DNA of 5,202 nt. Source: Flectobacillus sp. (GTDB lineage Bacteria; Bacteroidota; Bacteroidia; Cytophagales; Spirosomataceae). Position 1 is the first letter of the stretch, and each line of letters starts with the position of its first letter. Under the pieces are notes generated by a model. It did not search any database. It saw nothing but the letters and a program-made list of their open reading frames with translations, and was not told the DNA's origin. Shown here one piece after another: positions 1 through 5,202 of the stretch. The stretch covers positions 1 through 5,202 of the forward strand of contig JARXAV010000017.1 in assembly GCA_029865665.1 (NCBI GenBank), written 5' to 3'. The position numbers and the translations under genes are program-made.

Positions 1-1440
1 AAAATGGCTAATCGTCCTGTTTATTCATACAAATTATCAATTCTTCACTTCTGGGCATTGATTTTTATCTATATCTGGGCTGGTCCTCACCACTTATTAT
101 ACACAAGTTTACCAGACTGGGCTCAGTCGTTAGGTGTTGTTTTCTCGATTATGCTAATTGCTCCATCATGGGGTGGTATGATTAACGGGTTATTGACACT
201 TCGTGGTGCTTGGGATAAAGTTCGTGAAGATACCATCTTGAAATTCATGGTAGTTGCTGTTACGGGTTATGGTATGGCAACGTTCGAAGGGCCATTACTT
301 TCGTTGAAAAACGTCAATGCAATTGCCCACTTTACCGACTGGATCGTAGCTCACGTACACGTAGGGGCTTTAGCTTGGAACGGTTTTATGTCTTTTGCGG
401 TATTGTACTGGTTAATTCCACGTATGTACAAAACGACAATTTTCTCTGCTCGTTTGATTAACGTTCACTTCTGGATTGGTACGTTGGGTATCTTATTCTA
501 TGCCGTACCGATGTATATCTCTGGTTTTACACAAGGGATGATGTGGAAAGAATTTACACCAGAAGGAACTTTGAAATATGGTAACTTCTTGGAAACAACG
601 TTACAGGTGTTACCAATGCACGCCATGAGAGCTTTCGGTGGTTTATTGTACTTGACAGGGGCTATCATCATGGCTTATAACTTGTTCAAAACAATGGCAC
701 AAGGTAGCTTACAAGCAAATGAAGCGGCAGAAGCACCAGCATTAACAGCAGATTATGTACCAAGTGGTAGCGATACTTACTGGCACAGATGGTTTGAAAG
801 AAAACCTATTCCATTGTTAATCGGTTCGTTGGTGATGATTTTGGTAGGTTCGTTAATTGAGTTAGTACCAACATTCATGGTGAAATCAAATGTTCCGACG
901 ATTGCATCGGTTCAACCTTATACACCACTAGAATTAGAAGGACGTGATTTATACATCCGTGAAGGTTGCGTAGGCTGTCACTCGCAAATGGTGCGTCCGT
1001 TCAGAAGTGAAACCGAACGTTATGGTGAAAACTCAAAAGCAGGTGAATTTGTTTATGATCACCCATTCTTGTGGGGCTCAAAACGTACAGGGCCAGATTT
1101 GCATCGTGAAGGAGCTAAATATCCAGATTCATGGCACTATCACCACATGAGAGAACCTGCTTCAATGTCGCCAGGCTCTATTATGCCAAATTACGCTTGG
1201 TTACTAGAACAAAAACTAGACAAGTCGAAAACGGTAGATAAGTTGAAAGCAATGAAAAGCTTAGGTGTGCCGTATGATGACTATGCTATCATGAAAGCAA
1301 CTCAAGACTTAGACGAACAAGCAGCTTCAATCTCGGCAAACTTAGCCAAAGAAGGTGTTAAAGTTAGTCCAGATAAAGAAATCGTAGCATTAATCGCTTA
1401 CCTACAACGCTTGGGTACAGATATTAAGAAAGCACAATAG
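1..1440 (+). CDS. ccoNO: CcoN-CcoO fusion, cbb3-type cytochrome c oxidase subunits I and II (5'-partial)
   Basis: This is the catalytic core of cbb3 oxidase, an inner-membrane terminal oxidase that reduces O2 to water. The reading frame is open from base 1 (an AAA codon precedes the first ATG at 4). That ATG lies inside a conserved CcoN region (NRPVYSYKLSILHFW), so it is not the start; roughly 230 N-terminal residues should lie upstream. Numbering from the ATG at 4, residues 1 to ~230 are CcoN. Y23 with H29-H30 (WAGPHH) match the cross-linked Tyr and two CuB His ligands, and H117/H119 (HVHVGALAWNG) match the haem b3 and haem b ligands. Several hydrophobic helices surround these, for example ~11-33, 79-100, 116-138, 152-174 and 205-228. 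After a linker (~231-263), CcoO begins with an anchor helix (~270-291), a haem-c motif CVGCH (C322, C325, H326), the CcoO signature HSQMVRPFRSETERYGE, and a likely axial Met in SIMPNYAW (M394). The CcoN-CcoO fusion is familiar in Bacteroidota. It ends with TAG, followed by eight T. Confidence 0.97.
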   Translation, partial: KMANRPVYSYKLSILHFWALIFIYIWAGPHHLLYTSLPDWAQSLGVVFSIMLIAPSWGGMINGLLTLRGAWDKVREDTILKFMVVAVTGYGMATFEGPLLSLKNVNAIAHFTDWIVAHVHVGALAWNGFMSFAVLYWLIPRMYKTTIFSARLINVHFWIGTLGILFYAVPMYISGFTQGMMWKEFTPEGTLKYGNFLETTLQVLPMHAMRAFGGLLYLTGAIIMAYNLFKTMAQGSLQANEAAEAPALTADYVPSGSDTYWHRWFERKPIPLLIGSLVMILVGSLIELVPTFMVKSNVPTIASVQPYTPLELEGRDLYIREGCVGCHSQMVRPFRSETERYGENSKAGEFVYDHPFLWGSKRTGPDLHREGAKYPDSWHYHHMREPASMSPGSIMPNYAWLLEQKLDKSKTVDKLKAMKSLGVPYDDYAIMKATQDLDEQAASISANLAKEGVKVSPDKEIVALIAYLQRLGTDIKKAQ

Positions 1441-1446
1441 TTTTTT

Positions 1447-1596
1447 TTAATGCGTAATGATTAATGCGTAATGTTTAATATTTCAATGATGACTGAAGTG
1501 AGTAACAGTTAATTCCATAGAATTTCCATCAATCAATTACACATTAATCATTACGCATTAATCATTAAAAAGTACGCATTAACCATTACGCATTAA
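1447..1596. repeat. Intergenic short-repeat cluster with 20-bp perfect inverted repeat
   Basis: The gap between ccoNO and ccoQ is built from copies of TTAATGCGTAATG. Two direct copies (1447-1459 and 1461-1473, period 14) are followed by a decayed third (about 1475-1488). On the other side lie reverse-complement copies CATTACGCATTAA at 1549-1561 and 1584-1596, plus a partial copy at 1572-1582. Bases 1447-1466 are a perfect reverse complement of 1542-1561, so the transcript could form a 20-bp stem around a 75-nt loop. A small dyad AATTC-CATA-GAATT (1511-1524) lies in the loop. No T-run follows the right arm, so it is not a canonical terminator. It could be a transcript-stabilising or attenuating structure, or simply a dispersed intergenic repeat; the sequence does not decide this. 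Confidence 0.85.
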
Positions 1597-1607
1597 ACAC
1601 TAACAAG

Positions 1608-1766
1608 ATGTTCAAACAATTCATAGATAAAATAGAAGGGGCTGATACTTATATGGTTACGTCCTTCGTGATATTTTTCTCATTTTTCGTCTTGGTGTCT
1701 GCTTATTTATTTTTAATAGATAAAAAACACATTGAGCAGATGAGTAAACTTCCTTTGGAAGCCTAA
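1608..1766 (+). CDS. ccoQ: CcoQ/FixQ-like small membrane subunit of cbb3 oxidase
   Basis: This is a 52-codon gene that length cut-offs easily miss. It begins MFKQFIDKIEGADTYM and ends KKHIEQMSKLPLEA. There is one hydrophobic helix at about residues 16-37, followed by a basic stretch (DKKH), which fits a single-pass membrane protein with a short N-terminal arm. The position between ccoO and ccoP, the length, the N-terminal 'MFKQF...IEG' pattern and the C-terminal 'M..LPL(D/E)' ending match the small CcoQ-type proteins of Bacteroidota cbb3 loci. In Proteobacteria CcoQ is a non-catalytic subunit that stabilises the complex, mainly its contact with CcoP. ATG 1608 is chosen because it gives the family-like N-terminus; no clear Shine-Dalgarno precedes it (TAACAAG). 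Similarity at this length is weak evidence alone, so the assignment rests largely on context. Confidence 0.82.
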   Translation: MFKQFIDKIEGADTYMVTSFVIFFSFFVLVSAYLFLIDKKHIEQMSKLPLEA

Positions 1767-1792
1767 TTCGTTAAGGATTTCGGTATTGGAGG

Positions 1793-1870
1793 TGTGTGAA
1801 AAGTGTATAGTTTAACATTTAAAGTAATTTTTGCAGAAGAGTAGCTCATAAACTTTGGACTTTTCACACA
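1793..1870 (+). promoter_or_regulatory. 12-bp inverted repeat enclosing a promoter-like element upstream of ccoP
   Basis: TGTGTGAAAAGT (1793-1804) is the exact reverse complement of ACTTTTCACACA (1859-1870), with 54 bases between. Outside the arms, GG (1791-1792) and CC (1872-1873) could extend the stem past a one-base bulge. Between the arms lies TAATTTTTGC (1825-1834), which resembles the Bacteroidota -7 element TAnnTTTG with one extra base. I find no matching -33 TTTG at 19-21 bases upstream, so a promoter call is weak. The arms could form an mRNA hairpin in the 143-base ccoQ-ccoP leader or act as regulator half-sites. The inverted repeat is seen directly; its role is inference. Confidence 0.4.
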
Positions 1871-1909
1871 ACCTTATCCATTTAACGCTAACAAAAAAAG
1901 ATATTTTCG

Positions 1910-2767
1910 ATGAAACGCATACTTACCTTTTTGTTCCTCTTGGCATCTATACCGATGTTTGCTGCTGATGCTGCAGCACCAAGTGCGACAACTCTTATCC
2001 CACAGCCAAAAGATGGGAAAGATCTATTCTTACTCGTTTTGGTGGGTACGATGTTTTTGGTTTGCACCATCATTGCTATCATGGCATTGAATGTGGCTTC
2101 GCAGTTAAAACAACTGCTTACGCCTAAAAGTGAAGTAATAAACTCGGCTTATGAGGAGGCAATGGCAAATCGTACTTTCTGGCAAAAGCTATGGAGTTTA
2201 AAACCAATTGCTTTTGAGAAAGACATGATGCTTGAACACCAATACGACGGCATTGCAGAATTAGATAACCCAACGCCACCTTGGTTTATGTATTTGTTCT
2301 ATTCAACAATCGTATTTGGGGTGATTTATTTGTTCGTTTACCACATTGCTGGCGATGGACAAATTATGAAAAACGAATACAACGAGGAGGTTACAATTGC
2401 AGAGAAAGCTCGTGAAGCATACATGAAAAAATTCGCTAACTCGGTTAATGAAAACAACGTGGTTGCTTTGAAAGATGCAAAAGGCTTGGATGAAGGTAAA
2501 AAACTCTATACTCAAAACTGTGTGGCTTGTCACGGACAAGAAGCGGAGGGTAAAGTAGGGCCTAACTTAACGGATGAATACTGGTTACACGGTGGAGACA
2601 TCAAAAAAGTATTCCATACCCTTACCGAAGGTGTACCTGAAAAAGGGATGATTTCTTGGAAAAAATCCTTGAACCCCATTCAAATACAACAGGTTGCTTC
2701 TTTCGTGTTGAGTTTAAAAGGAACAAATCCTGCTAATGCGAAAGAACCGCAGGGAGATAAAGAGTAA
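1910..2767 (+). CDS. ccoP: CcoP, cbb3-type cytochrome c oxidase subunit III (monohaem form)
   Basis: CcoP is the membrane-anchored c-type cytochrome that passes electrons into the CcoNO core. The 285-residue product starts with a signal-like segment (MKRILTFLFLLASIPMFAADA, possible cleavage near residue 19). A first membrane helix follows at ~39-61. The FixP_N hallmark DGIAELDNPTPPWF at ~113-126 leads into a second helix at ~125-146, and a charged linker precedes one cytochrome c domain. Its haem motif is CVACH (C204, C207, H208), followed by GPNL, WLHGG and a likely axial Met in GMISW (M247). Proteobacterial CcoP usually carries two CxxCH motifs in a protein of about 300 residues. Here there is only one; the space is taken by the extra N-terminal helix and inter-helix region, a layout I associate with Bacteroidota. 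ATG 1910 is preceded by an A-rich stretch rather than a Shine-Dalgarno site. A terminator-like hairpin follows 44 bases after the stop. Confidence 0.95.
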   Translation: MKRILTFLFLLASIPMFAADAAAPSATTLIPQPKDGKDLFLLVLVGTMFLVCTIIAIMALNVASQLKQLLTPKSEVINSAYEEAMANRTFWQKLWSLKPIAFEKDMMLEHQYDGIAELDNPTPPWFMYLFYSTIVFGVIYLFVYHIAGDGQIMKNEYNEEVTIAEKAREAYMKKFANSVNENNVVALKDAKGLDEGKKLYTQNCVACHGQEAEGKVGPNLTDEYWLHGGDIKKVFHTLTEGVPEKGMISWKKSLNPIQIQQVASFVLSLKGTNPANAKEPQGDKE

Positions 2768-2811
2768 ATAAGCTATCCATTTTATAGACTGCGACATAAC
2801 TTCTTGGAACG

Positions 2812-2846
2812 AAACCTTATAGGTTTTGAAAACCTATAAGGTTTTT
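2812..2846 (+). terminator. Intrinsic terminator downstream of ccoP
   Basis: The arm 2812-2827 (AAACCTTATAGGTTTT) is the exact reverse complement of 2829-2844, with G2828 at the centre, giving a 12-14 bp practical stem with a short loop. A run of five T (2842-2846) ends the right arm. The symmetric A and T flanks mean it could work in both directions. It lies 44 bases after the ccoP stop and well before ccoG, so it would end or reduce readthrough from the structural genes into ccoG-ccoH. The stem is AT-rich (four G-C pairs), so termination may be partial. Confidence 0.75.
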
Positions 2847-2964
2847 GCGGATTGAAATTCTACTAAGCTATGTCTTCTTCCAAAAGGTTGTATAAAATTG
2901 ATATAAGCTACTTGGTGAATGGGTGTGAGTTTTTGAAAAAGAAGCTGTTTTAACGGTATTATTC

Positions 2965-2992
2965 CACTTAGCGGGTGAATTTATTCACCCGT
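2965..2992. repeat. REP-like palindromic repeat, copy 1 (ccoP-ccoG gap)
   Basis: This 28-bp unit begins CACTTAG and contains the palindrome CGGGTGAAT-TT-ATTCACCCG (2972-2991). The same 28 bases occur at 4537-4564 in the next gap, and similarity continues as CGT(A/T)TCGA past the right edge. In RNA it would form a GC-capped hairpin of 9-10 pairs. No T-run follows, so it does not look like a terminator. Copies in successive gaps of one locus resemble REP/palindromic-unit elements. The rest of the 2768-3057 gap holds the terminator and three copies of TAAGCTA (2769, 2864, 2904); I see no gene and no convincing promoter in it. Confidence 0.75.
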
Positions 2993-3057
2993 ATCGAGAA
3001 CGGTTAAATAGCTGAATATTCAAGAACTTATACCCAAGAACCACAACTATAAAAAAT

Positions 3058-4461
3058 ATGAAACCCGAACAAATAGATACCACCGAATTTAGAGACCACC
3101 TGTCGAATGTTACGGAAGCAGGCAAAAGAATTTGGATTTATCCAAGAATTATCAAAGGATTGTTGTACAAATATCGTACAGTTTTCTCATGGTTCTTGAT
3201 GTTGCTTTTGTTCGGTTTACCTTGGATTGAGATTGACGGTCATCCGTATTTTATGTTCAATGTAATAGAACGTAAATTTATCTTTTTTGGGGTAATGTTT
3301 TTCCCACAAGATTTCCATTTGGTCGCCATTGGATTACTAACGTTCATTGTTTTTATTATTCTGTTTACCGTCATTTTTGGGCGTGTATGGTGTGGCTGGG
3401 CGTGTCCACAAACCATTTTTATGGAAATGCTCTTCCGTAAAATTGAAAACTGGATAGAAGGCGATTACAAAGCCCAACAACGTTTAGATGCCTCTCCTTG
3501 GACGCAAGAAAAGATTCTTAAAAAGACCGCTAAACATACCATTTTCTTTGTGCTGTCTTTCATCATTGCGAATACATTTTTAGCTTACCTTATTGGTAAA
3601 CAGGAATTATGGACGATTGTATCGGACGACCCAAGCCGCCACGTGGGTTCTCTAGCATCTATGATACTGTTTACCTCTGTCTTTTATTTTGTCTTTGCTC
3701 GGTTTAGAGAATTGGTCTGCATCGTTGTTTGTCCTTATGGACGTTTGCAAGGGGTATTGCTGGACAAAAAATCCATTGTAGTTGCGTATGACTATGTACG
3801 TGGAGAACCGAGGGGAAAACAAACCAAAGTCGTTGCCGAAATTCCTAAAGGCGACTGTATTGATTGCAAAATCTGTGTGCAGGTTTGTCCAACAGGAATT
3901 GATATTCGGAATGGTACACAACTAGAATGTATTGGTTGTACGGCTTGTATTGATGCCTGTGATGAAGTAATGGTAAAAATAGATAAACCAATTGGCTTGA
4001 TTCGCTATGATTCTTTAGACGGGATTGAGAATAAAACAAAGCTTAAATTTAACCTACGCATTAAGGCATATTCGGCTGTTTTAGCGGCTCTTTTAGGGGT
4101 GTTAGTATATCTGCTATTGAGTAGAAACATGATGGAAACCACCATTTTACGTACCCCAGGTTTAACCTATCAAGAAAATAAAAATGGTACGGTCAGCAAT
4201 TTGTATAGCGTTGAAGTAATGAATAAATCGACCACGTCGATGCCTGTTAATTTTGCTTTGAAAGATTTTCCTAAAGGTAAAATTAAGCTGATTGGTAAGC
4301 CTTTGTTTCTAAATGCTGGAGAGTTAACCAAAGGAAGTTTCTTTATTGAAATACCTAAAAAAGACTTACCTGATAATACCTTTAAACTGGAAGTAGAGGT
4401 TTATTCGAACGGAAAGTTGATAGATCATGTTAAAACGTCCTTCTTAGGGCCAATGGAATAA
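3058..4461 (+). CDS. ccoG: CcoG/FixG/RdxA, cbb3 oxidase assembly polyferredoxin
   Basis: CcoG is an integral-membrane iron-sulfur protein needed for cbb3 assembly. In Rhodobacter its relative reduces Cu(II) to Cu(I) for insertion into the CuB site. The 467-residue product has a soluble N-terminus, then helices at about 42-59, 86-108, 160-180, 199-217 and 336-354. The motif WCGWACPQTIF (C112, C116) follows the second helix and ELVCIVVCPYGRLQ (C221, C225) the fourth. Two 4Fe-4S ferredoxin motifs follow: C267, C270, C273, C277 (CIDCKICVQVCPTGID) and C291, C294, C297, C301 (CIGCTACIDACDEVM). The family signature KPIGLIRYDS comes next. After the last helix, residues ~360-465 form the beta-rich FixG C-terminal domain expected on the outer face. 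Length and all cysteines are as in the family, with no sign of damage. The ATG at 3058 gives the usual short polar N-terminus; the leader is A-rich (AAAAAAT) without a Shine-Dalgarno site. Confidence 0.97.
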   Translation: MKPEQIDTTEFRDHLSNVTEAGKRIWIYPRIIKGLLYKYRTVFSWFLMLLLFGLPWIEIDGHPYFMFNVIERKFIFFGVMFFPQDFHLVAIGLLTFIVFIILFTVIFGRVWCGWACPQTIFMEMLFRKIENWIEGDYKAQQRLDASPWTQEKILKKTAKHTIFFVLSFIIANTFLAYLIGKQELWTIVSDDPSRHVGSLASMILFTSVFYFVFARFRELVCIVVCPYGRLQGVLLDKKSIVVAYDYVRGEPRGKQTKVVAEIPKGDCIDCKICVQVCPTGIDIRNGTQLECIGCTACIDACDEVMVKIDKPIGLIRYDSLDGIENKTKLKFNLRIKAYSAVLAALLGVLVYLLLSRNMMETTILRTPGLTYQENKNGTVSNLYSVEVMNKSTTSMPVNFALKDFPKGKIKLIGKPLFLNAGELTKGSFFIEIPKKDLPDNTFKLEVEVYSNGKLIDHVKTSFLGPME

Positions 4462-4471
4462 GTTTTTTGGA

Positions 4472-4501
4472 GTTGATGAGTTTAATGTTGATGAGTTTAA
4501 A
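4472..4501. repeat. Two-copy 15-bp tandem repeat after ccoG
   Basis: GTTGATGAGTTTAAT (4472-4486) is followed directly by GTTGATGAGTTTAAA (4487-4501), matching in 14 of 15 bases. It begins 11 bases after the ccoG stop. A small dyad ATCGT-ATCA-ACGAT (approximately 4521-4534) lies between it and the REP-like palindrome. No function can be read from it. Confidence 0.7.
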
Positions 4502-4536
4502 ATCGAACTTATCATTTCAAATCGTATCAACGATTT

Positions 4537-4564
4537 CACTTAGCGGGTGAATTTATTCACCCGT
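4537..4564. repeat. REP-like palindromic repeat, copy 2 (ccoG-ccoH gap)
   Basis: This 28-base stretch is identical to 2965-2992 and in the same orientation, with the palindrome CGGGTGAAT-TT-ATTCACCCG at 4544-4563. The flanks differ (CCGTATCGAG in copy 1, CCGTTTCGAAG here), so the repeated unit is the palindrome plus a short CACTTAG leader rather than a longer duplicated segment. It is about 75 bases downstream of ccoG; copy 1 is about 200 bases downstream of ccoP. Confidence 0.75.
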
Positions 4565-4644
4565 TTCGAAGAAGTTTTAACGTTGCTTTAGCCAATTTTA
4601 AAGTACAATGTCCAAGTACTCGTGAATTGATGGCGATACAATTT

Positions 4645-4670
4645 AATCCAAAATTTAAAATCCAAAATTT
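4645..4670. repeat. Two-copy 14-bp AT-rich tandem repeat
   Basis: AATCCAAAATTT occurs at 4645-4656 and again at 4659-4670, a period of 14 bases. The 12-base unit is identical in both copies. It is one of several unrelated short repeats in the ccoG-ccoH gap. It could be strand-slippage DNA or part of a dispersed intergenic family; nothing suggests coding. Confidence 0.6.
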
Positions 4671-4692
4671 TGAATCACTACTTGATCACTTT

Positions 4693-4724
4693 GTGCCTTA
4701 GTGCCTTAGGTACTAATGCCTAAA
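4693..4724. repeat. GTGCCTTA octamer repeat upstream of ccoH
   Basis: GTGCCTTA is present twice in perfect tandem (4693-4700 and 4701-4708). A degenerate relative, ATGCCTAA, follows at 4717-4724, ending 10 bases before the ccoH start. Short repeats of this style (variants of CTTTGTGCCTTAGTG) recur between genes in Bacteroidota genomes as I recall them; this is not verified here. It occupies the ccoH leader and could affect translation initiation, but no paired structure is obvious. Confidence 0.55.
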
Positions 4725-4734
4725 TTTTACCAAA

Positions 4735-5184
4735 ATGAAAAATACATTCACCTTCAATTGGGGACATAGCATTGTGTTAACCTTTGTGTTATTCGCCCTT
4801 TTTATCGGAACGATGGTCTATCGAATGTCTAGTCAGCAAGTTGACTTAACAGGAAGTGATTATTACCAAAAAGAAATTGCCTACCAAGAGCAAATTGACC
4901 GTATTCAAAATGCAAAAACATTTGTAAATACCAAGGCTATGAATTATTCACCCGAAACACAAACCATCAAAATCTTATTACCTACTAAAGCGACAAAAGG
5001 AGAGGTTACTTTTTTCCGTCCTTCGGACAAACACCTTGATTTTAGTGTACCCATTACTAGTAAAAATAATTCGTTAATAACCCTTTCGACGGCTTCTTTG
5101 GATAAAGGCTTTTGGCGTGTGCAAGCCACATGGTCAGACGGAGCAAAAGAGTATTTCTTAGAACAGGAATTAACGGTTAAATAA
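4735..5184 (+). CDS. ccoH: CcoH/FixH family cbb3 oxidase assembly protein
   Basis: CcoH is a single-pass membrane protein that interacts with CcoN and assists assembly of the cbb3 complex. The 149-residue product has a short N-terminal arm with the FixH-type motif NWGHSIVLTFVLF, one membrane helix at about 11-29, and then the conserved block VDLTGSDYYQKEIAYQEQID (about 36-55), whose charged part may form a short coiled segment. The rest is a soluble beta-rich domain ending in GFWRVQATWSDGAKEYFLEQEL (about 125-146), typical of the family. Length is normal. It lies 273 bases after ccoG, a wide gap for genes that are usually close together. The start at 4735 follows ACCAAA, with no Shine-Dalgarno site. 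The ferredoxin-rich neighbour and the cbb3 structural genes upstream make the assignment firm. Only 18 bases follow the stop, so the next gene is not visible. Confidence 0.9.
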   Translation: MKNTFTFNWGHSIVLTFVLFALFIGTMVYRMSSQQVDLTGSDYYQKEIAYQEQIDRIQNAKTFVNTKAMNYSPETQTIKILLPTKATKGEVTFFRPSDKHLDFSVPITSKNNSLITLSTASLDKGFWRVQATWSDGAKEYFLEQELTVK

Positions 5185-5202
5185 TCTTTACACGAACACA
5201 CC

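Noticed and set aside
4..6. ATG at base 4 as the start of the first gene
   Set aside because: The frame is open upstream to base 1, and this Met sits inside conserved CcoN sequence with the N-terminal half of the subunit still missing, so the gene begins before the window.
1888..2539. Minus-strand open frames opposite ccoP (1888-2082 and 2303-2539)
   Set aside because: They are antisense to the signal, helix and linker coding of ccoP, and no protein features support them.
2870..2953. 27-codon + strand frame in the ccoP-ccoG gap
   Set aside because: It is very short, has no ribosome-binding signal or recognisable pattern, and begins just after the terminator; chance is the simplest explanation.
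3652..4039. Minus-strand open frames opposite ccoG
   Set aside because: They overlap the coding region for the fourth helix and the 4Fe-4S motifs of an intact ccoG; they are shadows.
4669..4693. Bacteroidota promoter (TTTG ... TAnnTTTG) upstream of ccoH
   Set aside because: TTTG at 4669 and TCACTTTG at 4686 are only 13 bases apart rather than 19-21, and the second element lacks TA.
1441..4734. FNR-type boxes (TTGAT-N4-ATCAA) expected for a low-oxygen oxidase
   Set aside because: Reading all four gaps gave isolated half-sites only, with no correctly spaced pair; the control region of the locus probably lies upstream of the window.
4944..4954. TTATTCACCCG inside ccoH as a third copy of the REP-like element
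   Set aside because: Only half of the palindrome matches, and it is explained by normal coding (Asn-Tyr-Ser-Pro-Glu) in ccoH.
4944..5201. 85-codon minus-strand open frame opposite ccoH
   Set aside because: It lies almost wholly antisense to a well-supported FixH-family gene and its translation shows no recognisable domain; it is a shadow frame.

Overview
The window carries most of a cbb3-type (C-family haem-copper) cytochrome c oxidase locus, all on the + strand, in the order ccoNO (5'-truncated by the window edge), ccoQ, ccoP, ccoG, ccoH. The fused CcoN-CcoO polypeptide, the very short CcoQ, the CcoP with an N-terminal signal-like segment and a single haem-c motif, the AT-rich composition and the near absence of Shine-Dalgarno sequences all point to the phylum Bacteroidota. 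A Cytophagales-like member is my inference; no species can be assigned from sequence reading alone.

Layout. Bases 1-1440 encode the C-terminal half of CcoN joined in frame to CcoO. A repeat-filled gap (1441-1607) with a perfect 20-bp inverted repeat leads to ccoQ (1608-1766), a 52-codon gene that is easily missed. A 143-bp gap containing a 12-bp inverted repeat and a weak promoter-like element precedes ccoP (1910-2767). A strong hairpin plus T-run (2812-2846) follows ccoP and probably ends or attenuates the structural-gene transcript. A 290-bp gap holding a REP-like palindrome leads to the assembly gene ccoG (3058-4461). A 273-bp gap made largely of short repeats, including a second identical copy of that palindrome, leads to ccoH (4735-5184).

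How the genes work together. CcoNO carries the haem b/b3-CuB oxygen-reduction site and the first c-type haem, and CcoP supplies a further c-type haem for electron entry. CcoQ is a small membrane subunit or stability factor. CcoG is a polyferredoxin linked to copper reduction and delivery to CuB, and CcoH is a membrane-anchored assembly factor. Together they make a high-affinity terminal oxidase for respiration at low oxygen.

The coding content is conventional for this phylum, and I see no new enzymatic system. The unusual part is the intergenic DNA: nearly every gap holds a different short repeat family, including a 28-bp palindromic element present identically in two consecutive gaps.
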